Source: Candidatus Protoclostridium gallicola
Lineage (GTDB): Bacteria; Bacillota; Clostridia; Christensenellales; Pumilibacteraceae
Direction of reading: 5' to 3'
Assembly (NCBI GenBank): GCA_904387375.1
Contig: CAJFLE010000008.1
Span: forward strand, 124,001-188,000
Length of the DNA stretch: 64,000 bases
Positions 20,608 to 29,220 of the stretch are shown here, piece after piece (the first letter of the stretch is position 1; each line of letters starts with the position of its first letter). The notes beneath the pieces were generated by a model. It was not told the origin of the DNA and made no database searches. It saw only the letters and a program-made list of their open reading frames with translations. The translations under genes and the position numbers were made by a program.

Positions 20608-22280
20608 TTCTTTTCTATCCTTATACTGCTGTCGAAACGGGAAAAGATAACACCGTTCTCATAATTTTCATTGTATTTAAGTTTTTGACCCATTAATATT
20701 CGGTAAAGGTTTTCACAACTATCTGCGCCGGCCATAATACTCATCGGAGCGCCGCCTCCGAATCTCGGATTGATTTCTATATATTTTACCGTATTATCAT
20801 CACATAAAAAGCATTGTACTGTTATGTGCCCGATAAATCCAAATGATGTCACAAGCCGTTTGACGTTGTCTATAACGATTCGGTTTTTATCAATTTTGCC
20901 TTTTAGTATTTCACCGCCACGTGTTGCCAGACGCACCCTCGGAACTATCGTAATTATATTACCGTCAAAATCCGAAAAACAATCAACCGTGTATTCACGT
21001 CCGGATATAAATTCCTGCACAATAGGATCCGGAATATATTCGACAAAGAACTTTAATTCATATTCATTCTTTACTTTAAACGTATTGATACTCGAACTAC
21101 CGTTCCTTGGTTTTATAAATAGCGGAAACGTATATTGTTGGACTGCAGACGTCGAAGAAGTAAAAATATGTGGACAATCAAAGCCATGCGTCGTAAAGTA
21201 TTCTGCTGTTTTCAGTTTATCGCAGCAAACGGATACAACGGCCGCATCGGAAATCATAACTTTTGCCTTGGTGTTTTTTTGTATAAAATCTTTATTTTCG
21301 GCAAGTATTTCCAGTTCGGTATCGATAGTCGGTATAATAAGTGAAACATTCTCATTGTTGCAAAGTTCTATAACGGCGTTCAAATAGTCCTTATCAAATA
21401 TTTTCGGTATAATATAATGTTTATCCGCAAAATACAATGCAGGCGCAGTATCTGATATGTCTGCAGCTATTATTGCCCCGTTTATGTTTAATCGTTTAGC
21501 TGCATTTTTAAAGCAATTAACAAGTTCGACACGTCTTCCGGCACTTAAAATTAAAACATTGATTTGCTTATTTTGTTTGTTTGCCGTACCCTTAAAAAAT
21601 TCCATAGTCGCCTGTCCTTCCTGCGAGATCCCTTTTCTTGAAAATACTGATATTACCGTTTTACAAATTATTTGTAAATCCATTACAAGAGAAAACTTAT
21701 TAACATATTCGATATCCTTTTTAAATTTATCCTCCCATGAGATTGCATTACGTCCTGATGTTTGTGCCAACCCGGTCAAACCGGGACGAACATTATGTCT
21801 TTGACGTTGCTCTTCTGTATATAGATCCAAGTACTGCACAAGCAACGGGCGCGGACCGACTATGCTCATTTGTCCGACAAAAATATTAAACAGTTCCGGA
21901 AGCTCGTCCAGCGAAGTGCTGCGTAGTATTCTGCCGTAACGCGTAAGACGCTTTTCGTCCGGGAGCAGATTCCCGTCGGAATCCTTTTCGCATGTCATGG
22001 TACGAAATTTAATGAGCCTGAATATTTTTTCGTCTTTTCCCGGGCGAAGCTGCGTAAAAAACGGATTGCCTTTCATTTTCACCGCCCCGAGTACTATAAG
22101 CACGAGAAATACCGGCGACAGGGCAGCGATACCGATACCGCTCAGCACAATATCGTAAAATCTTTTGAAAAACCGTCTGTACAGCAATGCCGACAAAAGT
22201 ATCCATACGGCGGCGGCAAGTATGCAAATAATCAGAACTCCCCACCACGTCGATATTAATGTTTCAAAAAATTCTTTCAT
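20604..22280 (-). CDS. Fusion: initiating monotopic sugar phosphate transferase (PglC/WcaJ-like) + ATP-grasp ligase domain
   Basis: N-terminal RFYDIVLSGIGIAALSP..FFTQLRPGKDEKIFRLIKFRTM..TSLDELPELFNIFVGQMSIVGPRPL; C-terminal VLILSAGRRVELVNCFKNAAKR..LFIKPRNGSSSINTFKVKNEYEL..YIEINPRFGGGAPMSI. Start reassigned to 22280 (MKEFFETL). Confidence 0.9.
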   Translation of the reverse strand: MKEFFETLISTWWGVLIICILAAAVWILLSALLYRRFFKRFYDIVLSGIGIAALSPVFLVLIVLGAVKMKGNPFFTQLRPGKDEKIFRLIKFRTMTCEKDSDGNLLPDEKRLTRYGRILRSTSLDELPELFNIFVGQMSIVGPRPLLVQYLDLYTEEQRQRHNVRPGLTGLAQTSGRNAISWEDKFKKDIEYVNKFSLVMDLQIICKTVISVFSRKGISQEGQATMEFFKGTANKQNKQINVLILSAGRRVELVNCFKNAAKRLNINGAIIAADISDTAPALYFADKHYIIPKIFDKDYLNAVIELCNNENVSLIIPTIDTELEILAENKDFIQKNTKAKVMISDAAVVSVCCDKLKTAEYFTTHGFDCPHIFTSSTSAVQQYTFPLFIKPRNGSSSINTFKVKNEYELKFFVEYIPDPIVQEFISGREYTVDCFSDFDGNIITIVPRVRLATRGGEILKGKIDKNRIVIDNVKRLVTSFGFIGHITVQCFLCDDNTVKYIEINPRFGGGAPMSIMAGADSCENLYRILMGQKLKYNENYENGVIFSRFDSSIRIEKN

Positions 22281-23410
22281 TTGCAAAAACAACTTTTTAT
22301 GATATCGATCACTCCGTTTTGCTCGTCTTCGGTCATTTTGATATCCGACGGAAGGCACAGCCCTCGTGCAAAAATGTCCTCGTCGACAGGTCGCTCATCT
22401 GCAAAAATAAAATCGTTATGCATAAATACCGGCTGCATGTGCATCGGCTTCCATATCGGTCTGGATTCGATGCCGCAGGACGCAAGTTTTTCGTATACCG
22501 TCATGGGCGAAACATCACAGTTATTGTCGATCAACATACATGAAAGCCAAAAATTCGGCCGCGTATACGGGAGATAAGGATTCATTGTCACCGGCAGACC
22601 TGCAAACGCCCGTTTATATCCGAAATATATTTTTTCTTTCAGTTCGCGGTGTTCTTCCAGATGCAACAGCTGTCCCCTGCCTATTCCGGCAACCACATTG
22701 GACATACGATAGTTGTAGCCTATTTCTTTATGCTGATACCACGGCGCTTTCTCTCTGGATTGAGTAGCCCAGAAAAATGCCTTGTTTCTTGCGCTTTCGT
22801 CTGCCGTAATAAGCATACCCCCGCCCGACGTCGTAATAATTTTATTTCCGTTGAAGCTTATTGCATTGTAATTCCCGAATGTACCGGTCTCTCGGTTCCG
22901 ATACGTCGCCGACAGAGATTCTGCGGCATCTTCGATCAGCACCGCATTATGCGCTTTGCAAATTTCAATTATTTCGTCAAGCTTTGCAGGAGTACCGTAA
23001 AGATGTGCGAGTACCACGACTTTGGCATCCGGATATTTTTCGAAAGCCTTTTCCAACGCGCGCGGATCCATGTTCCACGTTTCCCGTTCGGAGTCTACAA
23101 ACACCTGAATCCCGCCCTCGTATGAAACGGGATTGACCGTCGCCGAAAATGTCATATCGGAGCAAAGTACCGTATCGCCGCGTTTGACGCCCGCAAGTTT
23201 CACGGCCAAGTGCAGCGCGGAAGTTCCGGAACATAACGCAAGAGTATAAAAGTGTTCGGATATTCCGCGTCCGAGATAATCGCTCATTTCACTTTCGAAA
23301 CCGTCGCAGTTGAATCCGAGCGGAGCTATCCAGTTCCTGTCGAACGCCTCTTGTACGAATTTCATTTCTTCGCCGTGCATAGTGGGCGATGAAAGTAATA
23401 TCTTATTCAT
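22277..23410 (-). CDS. DegT/DnrJ/EryC1/StrS aminotransferase (PglE-like)
   Basis: LCSGTSALHLAVKLAGVKRGD; VLIEDAAESLSATY; ISFNGNKIITTSGGGML. Confidence 0.93.
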   Translation of the reverse strand: MNKILLSSPTMHGEEMKFVQEAFDRNWIAPLGFNCDGFESEMSDYLGRGISEHFYTLALCSGTSALHLAVKLAGVKRGDTVLCSDMTFSATVNPVSYEGGIQVFVDSERETWNMDPRALEKAFEKYPDAKVVVLAHLYGTPAKLDEIIEICKAHNAVLIEDAAESLSATYRNRETGTFGNYNAISFNGNKIITTSGGGMLITADESARNKAFFWATQSREKAPWYQHKEIGYNYRMSNVVAGIGRGQLLHLEEHRELKEKIYFGYKRAFAGLPVTMNPYLPYTRPNFWLSCMLIDNNCDVSPMTVYEKLASCGIESRPIWKPMHMQPVFMHNDFIFADERPVDEDIFARGLCLPSDIKMTEDEQNGVIDIIKSCFCK

Positions 23411-23414
23411 ATAA

Positions 23415-25250
23415 TTACGCTTCCTTCTTCCTTCGGTACGTGGGAACCAGCTCGGCGATCACGTCACGGATGCTCTCCGATTCGCCGCGAGCGGCGGCTT
23501 CGAGCCTGCCGAGCATGAGTTTAAGGAAATCCTCGTCGAGCGGTATGGGGCGCGCTATGTTGATCAGACCGTTGGCGGTGGTCTGCAATCCTTCCTCGTC
23601 CATGAGACGTTCCTCATACAGTTTTTCGCCCGGACGCAGCCCCGTGAACTTTATTTCGATATCCGTGCCCGGCTCATAACCGGACAGCCGTATAAGGTTG
23701 AGCGCGAGGTCGTATATGCGCACCGGCTCGCCCATATCCAGCACGAAAATCTGACCGCCTTTGGCGTACGCGCCCGCCTGAAGTATGAGCATGACCGCTT
23801 CGGGTATAGTCATGAAATACCTGATGATATCCGGATGCGTCACGGTCACCGGACCGCCCTCGCGGATCTGTTCGCGGAACAGCGGTATGACCGAGCCGTT
23901 CGATCCGAGCACGTTGCCGAAACGCACGGCGACGAAATTGGTATTTGTGCTGTGCCGGCCTATCGTCTGAATTATCATTTCGCAGATGCGCTTGGTCGCG
24001 CCCATGACGTTGGTCGGATTGACGGCCTTGTCCGTGGATATCTGCACGAATGTCTTCGCGCCGTATTTGTCCGCCATAAGCGCGCAGTTGAGCGTACCGA
24101 ACACGTTGTTCTTGACCGCCTCGTTCGGACTCGTTTCCATGAGCGGAACATGCTTATGCGCCGCCGCGTTGAATACGATATCCGGCTTATACGTGCCGAA
24201 TACGTTTTCGATTTTCGTTTTATCCCGCACGCTGGCGATAAGCGTGAGCAGATCGAGGTCGGGATGCCGCCGTTTAAGTTCCTGTTCTATTTCGTATGCG
24301 TTGTTCTCGTATATATCGAGAATGATCAGCCGCCCCGGTCTGTGCGTCGCGATCTGGCGGCACAGCTCGCTGCCTATGGATCCGCCGCCGCCCGTAACGA
24401 GAATGGTCTGTCCTTCGATATATCCCATGATCTCGTCGAGATTGACGGTAATCTGCTCGCGGCCGAGCAGGTCGGTTATATCCACCTCGCGCAACGCGGC
24501 TATCGTGGCCTCTCCGCTGACGAGCTGGTAAACGCCGGGCAGGATCTTCACCTTGCACTTCGTCTGCTTGCATATGTCCACGACGCGCGAAATCTCTTTC
24601 TTGCCGACAGACGGAATGGCGATGAGTATTTCCTCGATGTTGTATTTCGCGGCCATTCTGGGAATGTCCGCCGACGTGCCCACTATGCGCACGTTGGATA
24701 TCGAGCGTCCGACCTTGCCCGTATCGTCGTCCACGATACATACCGGCAGATATTTGATCTTGTCCGTGGTCTGCATTTCGCGCACCAGTGCGGTGCCGGC
24801 GCTGCCACCGCCCACTATCATGGCGCGGACCGTTCCCGGTTTGCCGCGGCGGAACAGAATGTAATATACAGCCAGCAGCAGTCTTTTGGCGAATCTCGAC
24901 AGAAGCACGAGATTGAGCAGCACGACGCTGTACGTCAGACAAGTCTGCACATCAACTGTACGGAATGCCAGCGAATATATCACATTGCATATACAAACGC
25001 CGAGTACTGCGGCACATACGCGCAGCGCGTCTATGATACCCGCCGAGCCGTAGATGATATTGTACAGTCTGAATATTACGAAAAAGATGCCGGCAAAGCC
25101 TATATTGGCAATGTACCACCACAGCGTCAGCAGGTCGAACGTTACCGCGCCTTCCGAGAAAAGCATGGCAAGCAGGATGGACAGCGTGACGCTTACGAGA
25201 TCGCACAGCACCGCAATAACGGTATTTCTTGTTCTTCCGTGTTTTTTCAT
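23415..25250 (-). CDS. Membrane-anchored nucleoside-diphosphate-sugar 4,6-dehydratase (CapD/PglF-like)
   Basis: N-terminal TMs; ILVTGGGGSIGSELCRQI; FNAAAHKHVPLMETSPNEAVKNNVFGT; ISTDKAVNPTNVMGATKR. Confidence 0.94.
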   Translation of the reverse strand: MKKHGRTRNTVIAVLCDLVSVTLSILLAMLFSEGAVTFDLLTLWWYIANIGFAGIFFVIFRLYNIIYGSAGIIDALRVCAAVLGVCICNVIYSLAFRTVDVQTCLTYSVVLLNLVLLSRFAKRLLLAVYYILFRRGKPGTVRAMIVGGGSAGTALVREMQTTDKIKYLPVCIVDDDTGKVGRSISNVRIVGTSADIPRMAAKYNIEEILIAIPSVGKKEISRVVDICKQTKCKVKILPGVYQLVSGEATIAALREVDITDLLGREQITVNLDEIMGYIEGQTILVTGGGGSIGSELCRQIATHRPGRLIILDIYENNAYEIEQELKRRHPDLDLLTLIASVRDKTKIENVFGTYKPDIVFNAAAHKHVPLMETSPNEAVKNNVFGTLNCALMADKYGAKTFVQISTDKAVNPTNVMGATKRICEMIIQTIGRHSTNTNFVAVRFGNVLGSNGSVIPLFREQIREGGPVTVTHPDIIRYFMTIPEAVMLILQAGAYAKGGQIFVLDMGEPVRIYDLALNLIRLSGYEPGTDIEIKFTGLRPGEKLYEERLMDEEGLQTTANGLINIARPIPLDEDFLKLMLGRLEAAARGESESIRDVIAELVPTYRRKKEA

Positions 25251-25269
25251 ATGTCAGTATTCCGTCCTC

Positions 25270-27105
25270 TCACTCGACCGTCACACTCTTTGCCAGATTT
25301 CTGGGCTTGTCCACGTCAAGTCCCCTTGCGACGCTGACGTAATAGCCCAAAAGCTGCAGAGGTATGACCGCTAGACTGGCTGCAAACCTGCCGTCGGTTA
25401 CCGGTATGTATACCGTGAAATCCGCCGTGTTCTCTATATTGTAATTGCCGTAGCTCGTCAGCCCCATGAGATACGCGCCGCGACTCTTGGCCTCGGTCAT
25501 GTTGCTGACTGTCTTTTCGTACAACTTCTCCTGCGTAAGAATACCTATGACCAGCGTTCCGTCCTCTATAAGACTGATGGTACCGTGTTTCAGTTCGCCG
25601 GCGGCGTACGCTTCGGAGTGAATATAACTTATCTCCTTCATTTTAAGGCTGCCTTCCAGACTAACGGCATAATCTATGCCGCGGCCGATAAAGAAGATAT
25701 CTTTCGCGTTGGAATATTTGGACGCGAACCACTGTATGCGCCCTTTGTCTTCGAGCAGGCGCTCGATTTTGTCCGGCAGCGTGCGCAGTTCCGTCACGAG
25801 TGACATCCGTTCTTCCGCCGTTATGCGGCCGCGCAGCTCGGCAAGTCTGATTGCGAGAAGATAACCGACTATGAGCTGGGCGCTGTACGCCTTCGTCGTC
25901 GCGACGGATATTTCCGGACCCGCGACCGTCATCATGACGTGATCCGCTTCGCGGGCTATCGAGGAGTCGCGCACGTTGACGACGGCAAGAGTACGCATAC
26001 CGCGGCGGGACGCTTCGCGCAGCGCGGCGAGGCTGTCCGCCGTTTCGCCCGACTGACTTATCACGACTACGAGTCCGTCCTCTTCTAGAATGGGGTTGCG
26101 ATACCGGAATTCGGACGCCAGCTCCACGCGCACGGGAATGCCGGCAAGGTCCTCGATGACGTACTGCGCCGCCACGCCCGCATGATAAGCGGAGCCGCAC
26201 GCGGCTATATATATCCGCCCGACTTTGCCGAGTATGTCGTCCGTCAGCCCCGCGCGGGACAGATCGACGGAATCGCCGTCCAGATACGCGCACAGCGTAT
26301 CGCGCACCACGCGCGGCTGTTCGTGTATCTCCTTCATCATGAAATGCTCGTAGCCGCCTTTTTCCGCGGACTCGGCGTCCCACCTGATTTCGGTCTGCTC
26401 TTTGCTTATCTCTTCGCGATCTATATTATAGAACGTTACCGCGCCGCTTTCCAGCCTGGCGATTTCCAGGTTGCCTATATAATACACGCGTCTGGTATAT
26501 TTGAGTATTGCGGGCACGTCGGAAGCGAGATACGACTCTCCGCCGTTTACGCCTATTATCATGGGGCTGTCCTTGCGCGCGGCGTATATGCAGCCGGGCG
26601 CGTCGGCGAACATAACGGCGATTGCGTAAGAGCCGCGCGAGCGCAGCATGAAACGCGACATCGCCTCGACCGGATCGCCGGACTTGCGGTAATAGTAATC
26701 TATAAGCTTTGTCGCGACCTCGGTATCCGTCTGCGAATAGAACTTATATCCGCTGCGGCTCAGCTTGTCTTTGAGTTCGGAATAGTTCTCTATTATTCCG
26801 TTGTGCACGGCGATGACGTTGCCGTCGTCGCTGCAGTGAGGGTGAGCGTTTTCCTCGCTCGGTTCGCCGTGCGTAGCCCACCGCGTGTGCCCTATACCGC
26901 ACGTGCCCTTCATCGAAAGTCCGCCGTTCACCTTTGCGGACAGCACGCCGAGATTACCGCGGGCTTTGACGATTTCCGTCTTTGCGATGCCGTCGCGCAC
27001 CGCCAGCCCCGCGGAGTCGTACCCGCGATATTCCAGTTTTTTCAGTCCCTCGAGCAATATGGGCGCAGCCTGCCTGCCGCCCGAATATCCCACAATTCCG
27101 CACAT
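25270..27105 (-). CDS. glmS: Glutamine--fructose-6-phosphate aminotransferase
   Basis: MCGIVGYSGGRQAAPILLEGLKKLEYRGYDSAGLAV; HTRWATHGEPSEENAHPH; C-terminal LAKSVTVE. Confidence 0.97.
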   Translation of the reverse strand: MCGIVGYSGGRQAAPILLEGLKKLEYRGYDSAGLAVRDGIAKTEIVKARGNLGVLSAKVNGGLSMKGTCGIGHTRWATHGEPSEENAHPHCSDDGNVIAVHNGIIENYSELKDKLSRSGYKFYSQTDTEVATKLIDYYYRKSGDPVEAMSRFMLRSRGSYAIAVMFADAPGCIYAARKDSPMIIGVNGGESYLASDVPAILKYTRRVYYIGNLEIARLESGAVTFYNIDREEISKEQTEIRWDAESAEKGGYEHFMMKEIHEQPRVVRDTLCAYLDGDSVDLSRAGLTDDILGKVGRIYIAACGSAYHAGVAAQYVIEDLAGIPVRVELASEFRYRNPILEEDGLVVVISQSGETADSLAALREASRRGMRTLAVVNVRDSSIAREADHVMMTVAGPEISVATTKAYSAQLIVGYLLAIRLAELRGRITAEERMSLVTELRTLPDKIERLLEDKGRIQWFASKYSNAKDIFFIGRGIDYAVSLEGSLKMKEISYIHSEAYAAGELKHGTISLIEDGTLVIGILTQEKLYEKTVSNMTEAKSRGAYLMGLTSYGNYNIENTADFTVYIPVTDGRFAASLAVIPLQLLGYYVSVARGLDVDKPRNLAKSVTVE

Positions 27106-27145
27106 ATGCGTCTCCGGTTTTATATTTCACCGTTTCCCCGTTCCG

Positions 27146-28534
27146 TTACTTTGCTTCGTATCCTTTGCGCCTGATTACGTCCGCGACGTATTCCGCACAG
27201 CAGCGGCACATCTCTTCCGTTTCCGCTTCCGCCATGACGCGGATAAGCGGTTCGGTGCCCGATTCCCGCAGCAGCAGCCTGCCACGTCCGCTCAGTCTGC
27301 GTTCCGCTTCGGCGGCCGCCGCGATCACGTCCTCGTCGTTCATGACCGCGTCCTTGTCGTTCACTCTGACGTTTATGAGCAGCTGCGGATATATCTTCAA
27401 CGGCGCCGCAAGCTTGCCGAGCGTCGTTTTCTTGGCGATTACGACTTCCATCATTTTCAGACTGGTCAGAATACCGTCGCCCGTCGTGGCGTATTTGGAA
27501 AAGATTATATGCCCCGACTGTTCTCCGCCCAGCCTGTTGCCGTTTCTGACCATATAATCATGCACGAATTTGTCGCCGACCGCCGTCTTTGCATATCCGA
27601 TTCCGATCTCGTCGAAAGCTTTGTAAAGCCCGAAATTGGACATCACGGTCGTCACTACGGTATTGCCTAAAAGCTTGCCGCGCTCTTTCATATACCTTCC
27701 GTATATGTAAAGGATATGGTCGCCGGTGACAACGTTGCCGTTTTCGTCCACGCACAGACATCGATCGGCATCCCCGTCGTACGCGAAACCTATATCCAGA
27801 CTGTTTTCCCGCACCAACCGCTGCAGCCCGTCTATATGCGTCGAGCCCGCGTTTTTGTTTATGTTGAGTCCGTCCGGCTCCGCATTTATTACGTACGTAG
27901 TTGCGCCGAGAGCGTCGAACACGGATTTCGCTATATTCCAGGCGCTGCCGTTGGCGCAGTCCAGCCCGACGCGCATACCGCGGAACGAGTACACTCCCAG
28001 CGAGATCAGATATCCTATATATCTGTTACGTCCGGACGCGTAATCCACCGTGCGCCCTATCTTTTCTCCGGTCGCGTACGGCAGTTCGCCGTACTTTTTT
28101 CCGAACGCCTCCAGCTTGCCGTCGATATAGTCTTCGATGAGCGATAATGTTTTGTCGTCCATTTTTTCGCCCTGGCCGTTAAGCAGTTTGATTCCGTTAT
28201 CGTAGTACGGGTTGTGACTGGCGGATATCATTATACCGCAGTCGAACGCGTCCACACGGGCGACGTAAGCCACGGACGGCGTGGTGGTCACATGCAGCAG
28301 GTACGCGTCCGCGCCCGACGCCGTCAGTCCGGATACCAGAGTATACTCGAACATATAACTCGAGCGGCGCGTGTCTTTGCCTATCACGATACGCGGCGCC
28401 GTTTCGTCGCCGGCGCGGCGTTTTAGTTCGCCGTAATACCAGCCCAGAAAACGACCTATCCTGTACGCGTGTTCGGCCGTCAGATTGACGTTGGCTTCAC
28501 CGCGGAAGCCGTCTGTTCCGAAATACCGACCCAT
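27146..28534 (-). CDS. glmM: Phosphoglucosamine mutase
   Basis: MGRYFGTDGFRGEANVNLT; MISASHNPYYDNGIKL; FAYDGDADRCLCVDENG. Confidence 0.96.
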   Translation of the reverse strand: MGRYFGTDGFRGEANVNLTAEHAYRIGRFLGWYYGELKRRAGDETAPRIVIGKDTRRSSYMFEYTLVSGLTASGADAYLLHVTTTPSVAYVARVDAFDCGIMISASHNPYYDNGIKLLNGQGEKMDDKTLSLIEDYIDGKLEAFGKKYGELPYATGEKIGRTVDYASGRNRYIGYLISLGVYSFRGMRVGLDCANGSAWNIAKSVFDALGATTYVINAEPDGLNINKNAGSTHIDGLQRLVRENSLDIGFAYDGDADRCLCVDENGNVVTGDHILYIYGRYMKERGKLLGNTVVTTVMSNFGLYKAFDEIGIGYAKTAVGDKFVHDYMVRNGNRLGGEQSGHIIFSKYATTGDGILTSLKMMEVVIAKKTTLGKLAAPLKIYPQLLINVRVNDKDAVMNDEDVIAAAAEAERRLSGRGRLLLRESGTEPLIRVMAEAETEEMCRCCAEYVADVIRRKGYEAK

Positions 28535-29220
28535 TATCCCTCCTCATGGGTGAATTTTTCTTTTCGTTTAATTACTGCGGAGTCGTTTTTGACGATGCAG
28601 TCTGCGGGATATACGCCGCGCAGCGAAGTCAGAGGATAAACGCTCGTTCTCCGGCCCAATATCGTCCCCGGATTAAGCACGCTGTTGCAGCCGATCTCCG
28701 CATAGTCGCCTATCATGGCGCCGAACTTCTTCAGTCCCGTCGTTATCCTTTCCCCGCCGCAACGCACCGTTACGGCGCTTCTGTCGCCTTTGACGTTTGA
28801 CGTTATAGATCCCGCTCCCATATGCGCTTTATGACCGAGTATGCTGTCGCCCACATAGTTATAGTGCGGTACCTGCACGCCGTCGAACAGTATGACGTTT
28901 TTCAGTTCCACCGAGTTACCTATCACGCAGTTTCTGCCCACGAGAGCGCTGCCGCGTACGAAAGCGCAGTGCCGTACTTCAGTGCCCTCTCCTATGATGC
29001 ACGGTGCGCCGAGGTATGCCGTCGGAGCAACCCGTGCGCTGCGGTGCACCCATACTTCCGGAGCGACTTCGGTATAATCGCCGCCGAGAGTCTTACCGAG
29101 CGCGGCGACCAGCTCCTTTATTCCGGCCAGCGCTTCCCACGGACGGACATACCCCGACAGATATTCCGCCGCCGCAGTATATTCAAGATCGAACAGCTCT
29201 GCCGTTTCCGGTACTTTCAC
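28534..29220 (-). CDS. Left-handed beta-helix (hexapeptide) transferase, GlmU C-terminal-like, no nucleotidyltransferase domain
   Basis: VWVHRSARVAPTAYLGAPCIIGEGTEVRHCAFVRGSALVGRNCVIGNSVELKN; GAGSITSNVKGD. Confidence 0.85.
   Translation of the reverse strand: MKVPETAELFDLEYTAAAEYLSGYVRPWEALAGIKELVAALGKTLGGDYTEVAPEVWVHRSARVAPTAYLGAPCIIGEGTEVRHCAFVRGSALVGRNCVIGNSVELKNVILFDGVQVPHYNYVGDSILGHKAHMGAGSITSNVKGDRSAVTVRCGGERITTGLKKFGAMIGDYAEIGCNSVLNPGTILGRRTSVYPLTSLRGVYPADCIVKNDSAVIKRKEKFTHEEG

Noticed and set aside
27106-27145. glmS ribozyme upstream of glmS
   Set aside because: Only 40 bp separate glmM and glmS, too short for the ribozyme core, and no matching motif seen.
28534-29220. Calling the LbH protein full-length GlmU
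   Set aside because: It lacks the N-terminal nucleotidyltransferase signature (LAAGxGTRMxSxxPK); only the beta-helix part is supported.
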